The notes under the pieces are model-generated. The model had not been told where the DNA came from. It saw only the letters and a program-made list of their open reading frames with translations, and ran no database searches. The translations under genes were made by a program, and so were the position numbers. A stretch of 64,000 bases of DNA from Lachnospiraceae bacterium. Lineage in GTDB: Bacteria; Bacillota; Clostridia; Lachnospirales; Lachnospiraceae. The stretch is from positions 50,265 to 114,264 of the forward strand of contig JAEEUS010000005.1 of NCBI GenBank assembly GCA_016290615.1, read 5' to 3'. Numbering within the stretch: position 1 is the stretch's first letter; every line of letters starts with the position of its first letter. Shown here piece by piece: positions 20,080 to 30,860 of this stretch.

Positions 20080-20957
20080 AATGTAACATCTGCCCGAGAC
20101 AATGCAATATAGATCGAAGTATGTCACAGGGATTCTGCGCTTCAGGAGATACGATACGTGTGGCAAGAGCAGCTCTTCATATGTGGGAAGAACCATGTAT
20201 ATCAGGAGAAACAGGATCTGGAACGGTCTTTTTTTCGGGATGCAACCTAAGATGCATATTCTGTCAGAACATGGAGATATCAAGAGGCAGCGCTGGCAAG
20301 GATACAAGTACTCAAAGACTTAAGGAGATATTCTTTGAACTTAAGGATAAGGGTGCAAACAATATAAATCTCGTCACACCGGCGCATTTTCTGGATCATA
20401 TCATACCGGTGCTTAAGCAGGCAAAAGACGAAGGACTTGATCTGCCGATAGTTTATAATACATCGGCTTATGAGAAGGTTGAGAGTATAAAGAAACTAAA
20501 AGGTCTGATCGATGTTTATCTGCCTGACTGCAAATACTATGATGACAGACTTGCGCTGAATTTTTCATCAGCACCTGATTATCATAAGATCGCAATGAAT
20601 GCGATAGAGGAAATGGTAAGACAGACCGAAAAGTGCGTATTTGATGATAAAGGCATCATAAAAAGAGGAGTGATAGTAAGACATATGGTCCTGCCGGGAC
20701 ATACTGCCGATTCGATAAAGGTGATCGATTCGCTGTATGAGCGCTTCGGAGATGATATATACATATCCATCATGAGTCAGTATACTCCGGTCAAAAGTAT
20801 AGATGAGTACAGCGAGCTTAACAGAAGGCTTACAAAGAGGGAGTATAAAAAAGTCACGGACCATGCACTTCTTATTGGACTTACAAACGGTTTCATCCAG
20901 GATGGTGAAGTTGCCTTGGAGAGTTTTATCCCAGCATTTGACTGCGAAGGCGTGTAA
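20076..20957 (+). CDS. Radical SAM protein, PFL-activating-enzyme-like
   Basis: CxxxCxxC (GCNLRCIFCQN), extra N-terminal Cys cluster (CNICPRQCNI...GFC); ATGA overlap with preceding gene. Confidence 0.9.
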   Translation: MKCNICPRQCNIDRSMSQGFCASGDTIRVARAALHMWEEPCISGETGSGTVFFSGCNLRCIFCQNMEISRGSAGKDTSTQRLKEIFFELKDKGANNINLVTPAHFLDHIIPVLKQAKDEGLDLPIVYNTSAYEKVESIKKLKGLIDVYLPDCKYYDDRLALNFSSAPDYHKIAMNAIEEMVRQTEKCVFDDKGIIKRGVIVRHMVLPGHTADSIKVIDSLYERFGDDIYISIMSQYTPVKSIDEYSELNRRLTKREYKKVTDHALLIGLTNGFIQDGEVALESFIPAFDCEGV

Positions 20958-20969
20958 AATATTAAAAAA

Positions 20970-21000
20970 ATTGTTGCGCAACAATAGACAATAGTATAAT
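20970..21000 (+). promoter_or_regulatory. efp promoter region with 16-bp palindrome overlapping the predicted -35
   Basis: ATTGTTGCGCAACAAT (20970-20985) perfect palindrome; TATAAT at 20995-21000. Confidence 0.5.
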
Positions 21001-21044
21001 ATATTATAGGATTTAGTGTAAATGTGATTTTAGGAGGATAAATT

Positions 21045-21602
21045 ATGATTTCTGCAGGTGACTTCAGAAATGGTGTTACTATTGAGTATGAAGGCAATGT
21101 ATACCAGATAATAGAATTCCAGCATGTTAAGCCTGGTAAGGGCGCAGCATTCGTAAGAACAAAGCTTAAGAACATCATCTCAGGCGGTGTTGTTGAAAAG
21201 ACATTCCGTCCTACAGAGAAATGTCCTACAGCTCGTATAGACAGAAAAGATATGCAGTATCTTTACAGTGATGGTGATCTTTATTACTTTATGGATACTG
21301 AGAACTTTGAACAGATCGCTATCAACAAGGACAATGTTGGCGACGCTCTCAAGTTTGTAAAAGAGAATGATATGTGCAAGGTTTGCTCATACAACGGAAA
21401 CGTATTCTCAGTAGAGCCTCCGATGTTCGTTGAGCTTGTTGTAACTGATACAGAGCCCGGATTTAAGGGTGATACAGCTACAGGTGCTACAAAGCCTGCT
21501 GTAGTTGAAACAGGTGCAACAGTAGCAGTTCCGCTCTTTGTTAACCAGGATGATGTTATCAAGATCGATACACGTACAGGCGAATATCTCAGCCGTGTAT
21601 AA
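21045..21602 (+). CDS. efp: Elongation factor P
   Basis: [42 protein letters not shown]... canonical EF-P. Confidence 0.98.
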   Translation: MISAGDFRNGVTIEYEGNVYQIIEFQHVKPGKGAAFVRTKLKNIISGGVVEKTFRPTEKCPTARIDRKDMQYLYSDGDLYYFMDTENFEQIAINKDNVGDALKFVKENDMCKVCSYNGNVFSVEPPMFVELVVTDTEPGFKGDTATGATKPAVVETGATVAVPLFVNQDDVIKIDTRTGEYLSRV

Positions 21603-21627
21603 TCATTAATTAACTGACGACTATTAA

Positions 21628-21657
21628 GACAACAGATTTAGGTCTGTTGTCTTTTTT
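21628..21657 (+). terminator. Rho-independent terminator after efp
   Basis: GACAACAGA-TTTAGG-TCTGTTGTC-TTTTTT. Confidence 0.93.
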
Positions 21658-21748
21658 GCATCATAAAAGCATGATTATTAAAACCGTAATGAATCATGAT
21701 ATGCCACCGGATTGGAATAAAAGCCTGATATATGATAGAATAATCGTT

Positions 21749-23260
21749 ATGGGTGAAAAAAAGCACGGATCAAAAAACAGCCTTAATTATCTTTTGGGGC
21801 TCATACAGGCGGCTACCTTGCTCTATGTCATCATGATCATAGGAATGATAAAGAGTTCTGATATATGGTATGATGAGGTATTTTCGCTAGAGTTTTCCAA
21901 GCTGAAGTTTGGTGAGCTTCTTGATATGGCTGCAAGGGATGTTCATCCTCCGCTTTACTATATCTATCTTAAGATATGTATGAATCTTTTTGGATTTTTC
22001 AGGCTCGATGAGATACAGGCCGCAAAGCTGGCTTCATGCATACCTGCAATAGCTCTTTTGCTTTTTGCTATCCTGTGGGTCAGAAAAAGATATGATGCAA
22101 ATGCGACGACTCTGTTTGCTTTTTTTATCATAACTATGCCACAGCTTGCGACATACTATGTTGAGATACGCATGTACAGCCTGGCGCTCATGTTTGTCAC
22201 ATTTGCATATGCTGCGATGACAGACATTCTTGAAAGTGATGAGAAGAAAAAACCACAGTTTATTGTTATGTTTGTAATGTCGCTTTTAGCTGCGTATACT
22301 CAGTATTTTGCACTAGTAGCCATAGCTGTGGTTTACATAATATTGATCATCGGAATAATAGTGACAAAAAAGGATAAAAGCTATCTTTATACAGTCATCG
22401 GAATGATCATATCTTCTATAGTATTGTATGCTCCGTGGCTTCCGTCGTTTTTCAGGCAGATAAAAGAGGTTTCGGGATCATACTGGATACAGCCTATGTC
22501 ATTAAGGAGTCTGCCGGGATGCCTTAAGTTCATGTTTTTACCCGAGGTGCCAAATCCGACTGCAGCATATAGTTTTGCCGGTATAATGATCGCGCTTTGC
22601 TTTATATGCTATGTGCTGTTTTTTATAAAAAAACCAGAGATCAAAGATATCTTACTGGTATGTAGCGGACCTGCGGTAGTTCTTTTGATAGTTACTGTCG
22701 GATTTGTATTTTCAATACTTGGAAGTCCGATATTCACATACCGCTATCTGATACCTGTTTTCGGAATACTGTATCTTAATATTTCCAAGGTGATAGCGTA
22801 TAAAAAAGGCAATGGGGTGATGTATATGATCATCTTTTGGTGCATTATATTCAGTTATGCCTCATTTGACGGATTCTATAATGAAGAAACAAAGAAATGC
22901 AATGCATGGGCAGAAGCACAAAGCAGACTTGAAATGATAGAACCGGGCAGTGCGATCATAACCAATTTTGATCACGTCAGCGCAATAAGCGCATACTATC
23001 TGAGGGATGATGATATTTATATATATGACGGCGAAACAGTAGAAGTTATAAGAGAGCTGCTTGATAATTGTGACAGTATAGATGATGACGGAATAAGGAA
23101 ACTTCTTAAAGAAAAAGATAATGTTTACTTTTTCGGAAGCTTTAATGTAAGGGATGAAATAGTAAAGGACTGGGAAGAGGCAGGGATAGGTGCCGAGTAT
23201 ACAGGCGAGTGCCTGGTTGAGAGATACTGGTTCAATATATACAGATTGAGTGCTGAATAA
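21749..23260 (+). CDS. Multi-TM glycosyltransferase-like protein (GT39/ArnT-PMT type)
   Basis: WYDEVFSLEFSKLKFGELLDMAARDVHPPLYYIYLKI motif; start moved from 21647 because the 5' part of the ORF overlaps the efp terminator. Confidence 0.8.
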   Translation: MGEKKHGSKNSLNYLLGLIQAATLLYVIMIIGMIKSSDIWYDEVFSLEFSKLKFGELLDMAARDVHPPLYYIYLKICMNLFGFFRLDEIQAAKLASCIPAIALLLFAILWVRKRYDANATTLFAFFIITMPQLATYYVEIRMYSLALMFVTFAYAAMTDILESDEKKKPQFIVMFVMSLLAAYTQYFALVAIAVVYIILIIGIIVTKKDKSYLYTVIGMIISSIVLYAPWLPSFFRQIKEVSGSYWIQPMSLRSLPGCLKFMFLPEVPNPTAAYSFAGIMIALCFICYVLFFIKKPEIKDILLVCSGPAVVLLIVTVGFVFSILGSPIFTYRYLIPVFGILYLNISKVIAYKKGNGVMYMIIFWCIIFSYASFDGFYNEETKKCNAWAEAQSRLEMIEPGSAIITNFDHVSAISAYYLRDDDIYIYDGETVEVIRELLDNCDSIDDDGIRKLLKEKDNVYFFGSFNVRDEIVKDWEEAGIGAEYTGECLVERYWFNIYRLSAE

Positions 23261-23262
23261 AG

Positions 23263-24897
23263 ATGGAAAAGAAAAAGACATTCTTATCAAAAATACAATA
23301 CATATATATACTGATGGCGGCCATGCTTGGTGTTTATACATACAGCATGTTCACAAACAGACCCTGGTATGACGAACTCTACACATATTACTATTTTATA
23401 TCCCGTGGTCCTGTTTATGCAGCCATACACTGGCCTGTCCCGAATAACCACATGGGATATTCCGTGCTGTCTGCAGTGATCGATAAGTTTGGAAACAGTT
23501 ATCTCGGACTGAGAGGCGTATCCGTTATATGCTCAGTGATAAGCCTGTTTTTGATCTACAGACTGGCGAAGAAGATAAGCGGTAGAAACATACTCGGCCT
23601 GCTGGGATGCTTTATGGGTGCATATCTTACCTATTCACTGGCTTTTCAGGGAAGAGGGTATGCTCTGACTACAACATGCCTGCTTGTGGCTTTAAATGTG
23701 ATCGCTGATATCTCGTTGGGGGATGATAAGAAGAGACATTATATAGCCTGGATAATCGCACTGGCATGGGGACTGTATTCAATACCGAGTTCAACATACT
23801 GGGTAATACCTGTGTGTCTTACGGGAGGTCTCTACCTTCTTTTGACCAAACAGAACAAAAAACTTTTAAGACTGATCATAGCATCCATTATTGCTGCATT
23901 TGCCACATTTTCGATGTATTCCCTGGTATGGCTTGCTATCGGATCAAACCTGTTAAGCAAGGATCCTGGCGGTATTTTTTTTGGAATGTATCAGCTTGAT
24001 GTGATTAAATCCGCACCTTTTAAAGCATGGTTAAGGGGCATGCAATACATGCTTGATACACCTTATATACAGAGCATAGACAGGCATGATGTGATAACAG
24101 GACTTGGCGGATACTTTACAGGTCTCTTTGATCAGTACTATTCATACTTTGCAGGATTTATGGGAACATTTGTCCTGATATTATGCATTTTTTCAGTCAT
24201 TGCTGCATTGACAGATATGATCGGTATGAAGCTTCTAAAGAGCAATGATATGTTAGATGACGGATATTATTTGAGCATGATAATAGTATTGGCATTCGGG
24301 ATAAGTATGCCGCTTATGCTTATTATTCAGAGTGTTAATCCATATCTTAGGGTTTTCAGTTTCTATCCTGTCATAGTCGGAGTCATGATCACATATCTGA
24401 CAGAGCGTCTTATGGGGACACTAAGAAGATTCAGAAAGCGCGATGACAGGCTTTATGACCATATACAGTTTGGGATAAATACTCTGATATTTGTAATCGC
24501 TATACTCGCAACAATAAGCTTTTCATTCGGGCTTGGTAAATACAAGCCTACGATGCTTGCAGATAGGGAAAATGATATTTATGAGGCTTTAAGACAGTCG
24601 GATGACCAGGCAAAAAATATAGGAAACATCTACTATACGGATGATTTTCAGAGGTTTGTTTTAAAATTCTATTATGGTATCGAACCTGCGGAAACAACGA
24701 TGGAAGAAGCCGACTACATAATGGTCAGCAGAGCGTTCATCGATGGAAACGAGCAGGAAGAGTGGCCGATGCTTGTTTATTTTGACAGTTTTGACTTTGA
24801 ATATCTTGAAAAAAACTATGAAAGGCTGACCCCTGAAAGCATAAAAGATGGTGCCGATATAACGCAAAACAGGTACATACTGTACAGGAGAAAATAG
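23263..24897 (+). CDS. Multi-TM glycosyltransferase-like protein (GT39-type), paralogous in style to the upstream gene
   Basis: RPWYDELYTYYYFISRGPVYAAIHWPVPNNHMGYSVLSAVI; multiple TMs. Confidence 0.75.
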   Translation: MEKKKTFLSKIQYIYILMAAMLGVYTYSMFTNRPWYDELYTYYYFISRGPVYAAIHWPVPNNHMGYSVLSAVIDKFGNSYLGLRGVSVICSVISLFLIYRLAKKISGRNILGLLGCFMGAYLTYSLAFQGRGYALTTTCLLVALNVIADISLGDDKKRHYIAWIIALAWGLYSIPSSTYWVIPVCLTGGLYLLLTKQNKKLLRLIIASIIAAFATFSMYSLVWLAIGSNLLSKDPGGIFFGMYQLDVIKSAPFKAWLRGMQYMLDTPYIQSIDRHDVITGLGGYFTGLFDQYYSYFAGFMGTFVLILCIFSVIAALTDMIGMKLLKSNDMLDDGYYLSMIIVLAFGISMPLMLIIQSVNPYLRVFSFYPVIVGVMITYLTERLMGTLRRFRKRDDRLYDHIQFGINTLIFVIAILATISFSFGLGKYKPTMLADRENDIYEALRQSDDQAKNIGNIYYTDDFQRFVLKFYYGIEPAETTMEEADYIMVSRAFIDGNEQEEWPMLVYFDSFDFEYLEKNYERLTPESIKDGADITQNRYILYRRK

Positions 24898-24963
24898 CGT
24901 CCCTGTGGCCAAACTAGACAGATACCACAAAATATGGTATTATTGTTTTCGTATGTTGTATTG

Positions 24964-25035
24964 GCGCCCGTAGTATAATGGATAGAACGGAGGCCTCCGA
25001 CGCCTTTGATGCAGGTTCGATTCCTGTCGGGCGCA
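24964..25035 (+). tRNA. tRNA-Arg (anticodon CCG)
   Basis: GCGCCCG acceptor pairs CGGGCGC; anticodon stem GAGGC/GCCTT with loop CTCCGAC; T-arm GCAGG-TTCGATT-CCTGT; no encoded CCA. Confidence 0.93.
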
Positions 25036-25051
25036 TTAAGGAGAATTTGTT

Positions 25052-26302
25052 TTGAAACTAGAAAAAGACAATGCTGTCGTCAAGTGGTTTAAAGACGTAG
25101 CGGAACTTATCAAACAGAATAAAAAGATCGCTGCAATAACCGGCGCGTTTATCGCTCTTGTTATTATAGGCATCTGTGTTTCTATCGCAACCAAAAAGTC
25201 AGACAATCAGGCACCTGAAGTTGTTGAAACTCCAAGCGGAGCTCAGGAGTATGTTATATCTGACGAGGCTATGCAGGTCGATGCTTTCCCTGATGTAAAT
25301 GCTTTGATGAGAAAGTATTACGATGCGGCAGCAGCCGGAGATGTTGCGACGATCGAGTCTATAAAGTCTTCTGTAGACGAGAAGGAAAAGATAATAATCG
25401 AGAAAAAGTCGGAATATATAGATGCTTATCCGACTGTTACATGCTATACAAAGAGCGGACCTGTTACAGATTCATACATGGTATTTGCATATTATGAAGT
25501 AAAGCTTACTGACTATGATAAAACTGTGCCCGGTCTTAATGCATGGTATGTATGCAAAAGAGATAACGGCGAGCTGTATATCAATGATGATGAGCAGGAT
25601 GAAAAACTCGCAAATTACTGCAAGGTAATATCTGTACAGGACGATGTAGTAGATCTTAACAATACAGTAAATGTAAAGTTTAATGAAGCTGTTGCGGCTG
25701 ATGAAGAACTTGCTGCATTTCTTGATCTTCTTCCCAGCCTGTTAAGTTCAGCTGTAGGAGATGAGCTTGCAAAGAACAGTGAAGATGCAGTACCAGAAGA
25801 AAATGATACCACAGAGGTTGAGACTACCGAAGAAGTAGTTACAGAAGTCAACAAGAAAGCCAAGACTACTGATGTGGTAAATATCAGAAGTTCGGATTCG
25901 GAGACAGCCGATAAAGTCGGAAAAGCTCAAAAAGGTGATGAATTCACTGTTATCGAGCAGAAGATCAACGGCTGGTCAAAGATCATGTACAATGATAAGG
26001 AATGCTATATAAAGAGTGAGTATCTTCTGATAGAAGGACAGGAAGAGGAGACACAGACTACAGCAGAGACCAAGCAGGATGAAGTCACTGATGAGCAGGC
26101 TGCGGCCGATTCACCTTCCAGCGGAAAAGCCAAGGCTAAGGATACGGTCAATATCAGAGAGAGTGCTTCTACAGATGCGAGCAGGGTAGCCGTTGCATAC
26201 AAAGGAGAAGAGATGACCGTTGTAAACAAGCAGGCTGACGGTTGGACCAAGGTAAAGTTTAATGGAAAAACAGGCTATGTAAAGAGTGAATATCTGGAGT
26301 AG
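25052..26302 (+). CDS. Membrane-anchored protein with two C-terminal bacterial SH3 (SH3b) domains (TTG start)
   Basis: Two VNIR(S/E)S...KG(D/E)E.TV..Q..GW.K..(Y/F)N.K.(C/G)Y.KSEYL repeats; TM near N-terminus; AAGGAG SD. Confidence 0.88.
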   Translation: MKLEKDNAVVKWFKDVAELIKQNKKIAAITGAFIALVIIGICVSIATKKSDNQAPEVVETPSGAQEYVISDEAMQVDAFPDVNALMRKYYDAAAAGDVATIESIKSSVDEKEKIIIEKKSEYIDAYPTVTCYTKSGPVTDSYMVFAYYEVKLTDYDKTVPGLNAWYVCKRDNGELYINDDEQDEKLANYCKVISVQDDVVDLNNTVNVKFNEAVAADEELAAFLDLLPSLLSSAVGDELAKNSEDAVPEENDTTEVETTEEVVTEVNKKAKTTDVVNIRSSDSETADKVGKAQKGDEFTVIEQKINGWSKIMYNDKECYIKSEYLLIEGQEEETQTTAETKQDEVTDEQAAADSPSSGKAKAKDTVNIRESASTDASRVAVAYKGEEMTVVNKQADGWTKVKFNGKTGYVKSEYLE

Positions 26303-26327
26303 CATAACCTTAAGATAATACATAATG

Positions 26328-26362
26328 AGAGATCCGAGGATTTTCTTCGGATCTCTTTTTTT
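26328..26362 (+). terminator. Rho-independent terminator
   Basis: AGAGATCCGA...TCGGATCTCT-TTTTTT. Confidence 0.92.
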
Positions 26363-26472
26363 GCCCTGAAAAGCGTATTTTTGACAAGAGAATGTTAAAA
26401 AGTTATCACTTTATTAAATCACTGATAGATGATAAAATATTCATAGGGGGCAACAGGAAGGGTATAGCATCT

Positions 26473-29067
26473 ATGTTTACATGGAATTTTCAATATATTT
26501 CTCGCTCCAGACTTAAAGAAGTCTTTGATCAGCTTTCGCTTGATCCAGAAAAAGGCGATATACTCGTTCGAATCCATACTGCTATCCATTTTGGAGATGA
26601 GGCCGTTGAACTGGCGCGTTTTATCAAAGAAAAGGTACCGCAGGCTCATATATTCGGAACAAGCACATCCGGTGTGATCAATATGGGGCATCTTGCCAAC
26701 AATCAATGTATCATTTCAGTTTCTCAGATGGCACAGGGCAGTATCGATACTGTGCTTTTGTTTACTTATGATGAAAGCAAAAAGAGTATTATGCCTGATG
26801 AGTTATGTTCTAAGATTTCAGACACGCTTATAAAAGATAATACAAAACTGCTGTTAACATTTGTAACAGGAAGATACCAGCATGTCGCAGATTTCGTTGA
26901 AAAATGCAATGAAGTCTTTCCTAATGTTCAGATGATAGGAGGAACAGCTGTTGTTCCGGATCTGAGGATCAGAAGAGCGTTAGACAGAGGCTTTGTATTT
27001 GATGAAAACGGATTTACTAATAATGGAGTGATCCTGGCATCATTTAGCGGCGATAAGCTTGAGTGTATGACATCATACGTTTCTGGTGCCGAAGTTGTCG
27101 GAGATGAGAAGATAATAGATAAATCGATAGGCAATGATATCCTTACCATAAGCGGGATGGATGCACCTGTCGAATACTACGAACGTGTAGGCGGTGTACT
27201 TGAGAAGAGGAAGGATCTGACGTATCTCTTCCCGTATGTATTACGCGATAACGGTGATGCTCCTCTTTTAGTTCAGTATTATGATAACGAAAGCCTTGGT
27301 CAGATGTATCCAAAGGATGAGCCTGAGTATGCTGAATTCTACGAAAAGCATCCGGAAATAGATGCAGATGAGAAAAGGTCGAGACTGGTCGCAAATCACC
27401 TGATAAAGCCCGGAAGCAGAATCAAGAGAGCGTTTATTCACGGCAATAAGATCGTGTTTGATAACCAGAGGATGTTTAATCATATATCATCCTTTGAGAA
27501 AGCGCAGACTCTTTTTGGCTATTCATGTATTACAAGACCGCTTATCTATTCAAACTGTGCAAAGTGGGAGATATCAGTCTACGAGAATACCAATATATGC
27601 GGATGTCTTACCGGTGGTGAGATATATAATAACGGGTCAAAGAATGTATATGGAAACAGCTGTTTTGTAGTATCGGTGTTTGGCGAGGATCCGGAAGTCC
27701 AGGCATACAATCCCTATGTTTTCACGCATACCGAGACTCTTGAGAGCGATAATGAAGAACTCATAGATTATCTTATGACCATGGAAGAGGTCTGGAACGA
27801 CAAGGATGAAGGCATCCAGCAGTTTGTCCATGAGTGCGCTTCAAAGCTACTTTATAACAGCGATACCGGTATCATGAATGTCGCTGCGATGAACATGGAC
27901 ATAAAGCTCAAGGGATATGACAGGATATGCATGATCAGCGTTGTCGATGTCGAGAGCATGAGTTCTGTATTTTCAAAAGAGTTGATCGATCTGACAAACA
28001 GAAATTATATAAAGAAGTGTAAAAAGGCTGCCGAAAGCAAGGGATATCATATTTATTGTGAGAACAATTGGCATGTGGCGATAGGCGCAAGATCATATAT
28101 GGTTGATTTCGCTGAATTCACAAAGGATATGGAGATACTTCAGCAGGAGCTGTTTTCCGCCAATGATGAGTTTATTGCGATAATACCTCTGTTTTGCGTG
28201 ATAGATAATTGCACCATAGAGAACCTTACTCCCATATATAACAGAGCAAGGATAACGATGATGCATAAGAATATTCAGTTCTTTGCATGTGATGCAATGT
28301 CTGCCAATCTCGATGAAGAGAGTATAAAGGACCGTTATCACATGGTTAATGTCATCAAGTATGCAATAGCCAATGATAAGGTTATCCCTCAGTATCAGGG
28401 TATATTCTGTAACAGCAGCCGCAATATCGAACATTATGAGGCCCTCATGCGACTGATGGATGAGAACGGCAAGCTCTACTATCCCAATAGCTTTTTGGAT
28501 GTTGCAAGAAGCTACGGCATTCTGTATGACACAATCTCAAAGATGATGCTAAGGAAGGTCTTTGAGCACTTCAGGGGCCTTAAGGACAAGGGGGTTAGCG
28601 TAAACCTTGGAATCCGCGATATCAGAAACAGAGAGATTACGGATTATATATATGACTTTCTGGGAACAACTCCTTATCCCGAGAATTTCATGTTTGAGAT
28701 ACTCGAGAACGAGGATATTGACGATTACGGAACTATCGTAACGTTTGTTGACAACATTCATGAACTTGGCGCTAAAGTGGCACTTGATGATTTCGGAAGC
28801 GGATTCTCAAATCTTCAGCATGTTATGAGCATACATTTTGATTATCTCAAGATAGACGGCTCGATCGTTAAGAGATGTGTTGACAGCAAGGAAGCCGAGA
28901 ATCTGATAGCTCTGATATCTGGATGGAAGAAGCTGAGCGACAGAGAGATCAATATAATAGCTGAGTTTGTTGAAAACGAAGATATACAGGGCAAGATGGA
29001 AAACTATAAGATAGATTATTCGCAGGGATATCTGTTTTCTAAACCATCTGACAATATATTTGATTAA
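26473..29067 (+). CDS. FIST sensory domain + EAL c-di-GMP phosphodiesterase
   Basis: N-terminal FIST-type sequence (FGTSTSGVI...); C-terminal EAL domain with YEALMRL, FEILENE, ALDDFGSGFSNL, DYLKIDGSIV, QGYLFSKP. The track starts at 26392; the internal ATG 26473 is an alternative start. Confidence 0.87.
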   Translation: MFTWNFQYISRSRLKEVFDQLSLDPEKGDILVRIHTAIHFGDEAVELARFIKEKVPQAHIFGTSTSGVINMGHLANNQCIISVSQMAQGSIDTVLLFTYDESKKSIMPDELCSKISDTLIKDNTKLLLTFVTGRYQHVADFVEKCNEVFPNVQMIGGTAVVPDLRIRRALDRGFVFDENGFTNNGVILASFSGDKLECMTSYVSGAEVVGDEKIIDKSIGNDILTISGMDAPVEYYERVGGVLEKRKDLTYLFPYVLRDNGDAPLLVQYYDNESLGQMYPKDEPEYAEFYEKHPEIDADEKRSRLVANHLIKPGSRIKRAFIHGNKIVFDNQRMFNHISSFEKAQTLFGYSCITRPLIYSNCAKWEISVYENTNICGCLTGGEIYNNGSKNVYGNSCFVVSVFGEDPEVQAYNPYVFTHTETLESDNEELIDYLMTMEEVWNDKDEGIQQFVHECASKLLYNSDTGIMNVAAMNMDIKLKGYDRICMISVVDVESMSSVFSKELIDLTNRNYIKKCKKAAESKGYHIYCENNWHVAIGARSYMVDFAEFTKDMEILQQELFSANDEFIAIIPLFCVIDNCTIENLTPIYNRARITMMHKNIQFFACDAMSANLDEESIKDRYHMVNVIKYAIANDKVIPQYQGIFCNSSRNIEHYEALMRLMDENGKLYYPNSFLDVARSYGILYDTISKMMLRKVFEHFRGLKDKGVSVNLGIRDIRNREITDYIYDFLGTTPYPENFMFEILENEDIDDYGTIVTFVDNIHELGAKVALDDFGSGFSNLQHVMSIHFDYLKIDGSIVKRCVDSKEAENLIALISGWKKLSDREINIIAEFVENEDIQGKMENYKIDYSQGYLFSKPSDNIFD

Positions 29068-29079
29068 CGGATTATTACT

Positions 29080-30819
29080 ATGGCAAAAGAGAACAAGGTA
29101 AAAACAATAGCTGTCATAGCCGGGAATATAGCAAATGAATTCTGCAGAGACCTTATGGAGAGCATAAGAAGCGCAATCCCTCAAGGCAAGGATATTCATG
29201 TGATTATACTTCCGGGAGAAGTCCTTGTCAACGAGGAGAGCAATGTCGGAGTATGGCAGTATGACGCTATGTTCAACGGTGTCTACAGCCTGGCTAAACA
29301 GTGTGAACCCGATGGGATCATATTTGTCCTGGGAAGTATGGGCTGGAAGGTTAGCGCTGACGAGATCCATGAGTTTGTCGAAAAGTACAAGGATATACCA
29401 AAGGTACTTATATCGTCTCAGGATAAGGATTATGTGACTGTCAATTATGACAATGAAACAGGCATCAGGGAAGCTATCGACTATCTTGTAAATGTTAACG
29501 GCTTTACAAGTATCTGCATGCTCGGTGGCGAGGATTTTAATCATGACGCGATGGACAGGAAAGAGATCTTTATAAAGTGTCTTGAGGAGAACGGCCTGCC
29601 CTATAATGAGAATTTCTATGAGACGACGGATATGTCTTCTCATACGGAAGCGGCGGCAAGAAGACTGCTTGAGAATAATCCGAATGTTGAAGCGATATTC
29701 TGCGTTAATGATACATCTGCGAGAGGCCTTTACAACGTAATGGAGGATAAAGGCCTGGTTCCCGGAAAGGATATCATGGTCTTTGGATTTGACAATACCA
29801 GGTTATCGAGCGAGATGAATCCGTCACTCACTTCTATAGGCCCTGACGATACTACGCTTGGTCACAGGGCTGTGGAATTGCTGCTTGATATGATGAACGG
29901 CAAGGAAGTAAGTTCTGAAAAGGTTAAGACAAGACTTTACGGCAGACAGTCATTTCCATATGAGATGTATCATTATACAAACAAGGAACTGCTTGATATC
30001 GATGAAGAGTTCATATACAGAATGTTTGATGACTGTTTTTACAGATATAGAAGCTCGGCAATCAGAAAATCGGCAGTTGATTTAAGAAGGCTTTATTTTG
30101 AGTTTGTATTCAGGATCCTTAATGCGTACAGGAACAGATTTATGCCGGTCGAGGAATATGATGAGATCGGAAATATGATAGATGTGTTCTTCGCAAACGG
30201 TGCAATGGAGTATACTGATGCAACAAAGCTTCTTGAGTGTATACAGAGACTTCAGTACGCGATAAATGTGATACAGAAATCCCTGGCAGTAAATGCTGTT
30301 ATCAACAGACTCTTTTTACGAATGAGGGATGACTGCATAAAGGAGATCTGTAAGACAAATATAAATCAGAGAAACATCACTTCCGGAAATGTCAAGAAAC
30401 ACAGAAGCCATCTGGTTATAGGCATGGATTATATCGGAGATAAAGATAAGTCGCTTGCCGAATACATAAAAAACATGAGCCTTATATGTGCAGACAGCGG
30501 ATCGCTGTATATGTTTGATGAACCGGTTGAAAGAAGCGAAAATGAAGAGGTTACATATCCCGATGATATCAATATGAAATGTTTTATAAAAGACGGGGAG
30601 ATGCATGTTACACCAAAGGACAGACAGAAAAGAAAGACAAAGAATCTGTTTTCTGCCGTAGCTGAGACGTCACATCTTGATTGTATGACGGTTTATCCGA
30701 TAGTTTACCAGAACAAGACTTACGGACTGTATTTTTGCGAACTGACCGACAGGATTTATACAGTAGGAGGATTTATTTCAACCACAATAGGTATGGTAAT
30801 GCATCAACTTATGAACTGA
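29080..30819 (+). CDS. Cytoplasmic LacI/PurR-type periplasmic-binding-fold sensor protein without HTH; C-terminal region of unknown/GAF-like type
   Basis: PBP1-like sequence (VNYDNETGIREAIDYLVNVNGFTSICMLGG..., EAIFCVNDTSARGLYNVMEDKGLVPGKDIMVFGFDNT); no signal peptide, no HTH, no GGDEF/EAL/HD found in translation. Confidence 0.8.
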   Translation: MAKENKVKTIAVIAGNIANEFCRDLMESIRSAIPQGKDIHVIILPGEVLVNEESNVGVWQYDAMFNGVYSLAKQCEPDGIIFVLGSMGWKVSADEIHEFVEKYKDIPKVLISSQDKDYVTVNYDNETGIREAIDYLVNVNGFTSICMLGGEDFNHDAMDRKEIFIKCLEENGLPYNENFYETTDMSSHTEAAARRLLENNPNVEAIFCVNDTSARGLYNVMEDKGLVPGKDIMVFGFDNTRLSSEMNPSLTSIGPDDTTLGHRAVELLLDMMNGKEVSSEKVKTRLYGRQSFPYEMYHYTNKELLDIDEEFIYRMFDDCFYRYRSSAIRKSAVDLRRLYFEFVFRILNAYRNRFMPVEEYDEIGNMIDVFFANGAMEYTDATKLLECIQRLQYAINVIQKSLAVNAVINRLFLRMRDDCIKEICKTNINQRNITSGNVKKHRSHLVIGMDYIGDKDKSLAEYIKNMSLICADSGSLYMFDEPVERSENEEVTYPDDINMKCFIKDGEMHVTPKDRQKRKTKNLFSAVAETSHLDCMTVYPIVYQNKTYGLYFCELTDRIYTVGGFISTTIGMVMHQLMN

Positions 30820-30860
30820 TAGTTTGAAACAACAAAAACAAAGACACAGGAGGGAAGACT

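Noticed and set aside
21647-21748. N-terminal extension of the GT39-like ORF
   Set aside because: Overlaps the efp terminator; a downstream ATG at 21749 begins the conserved-looking protein.
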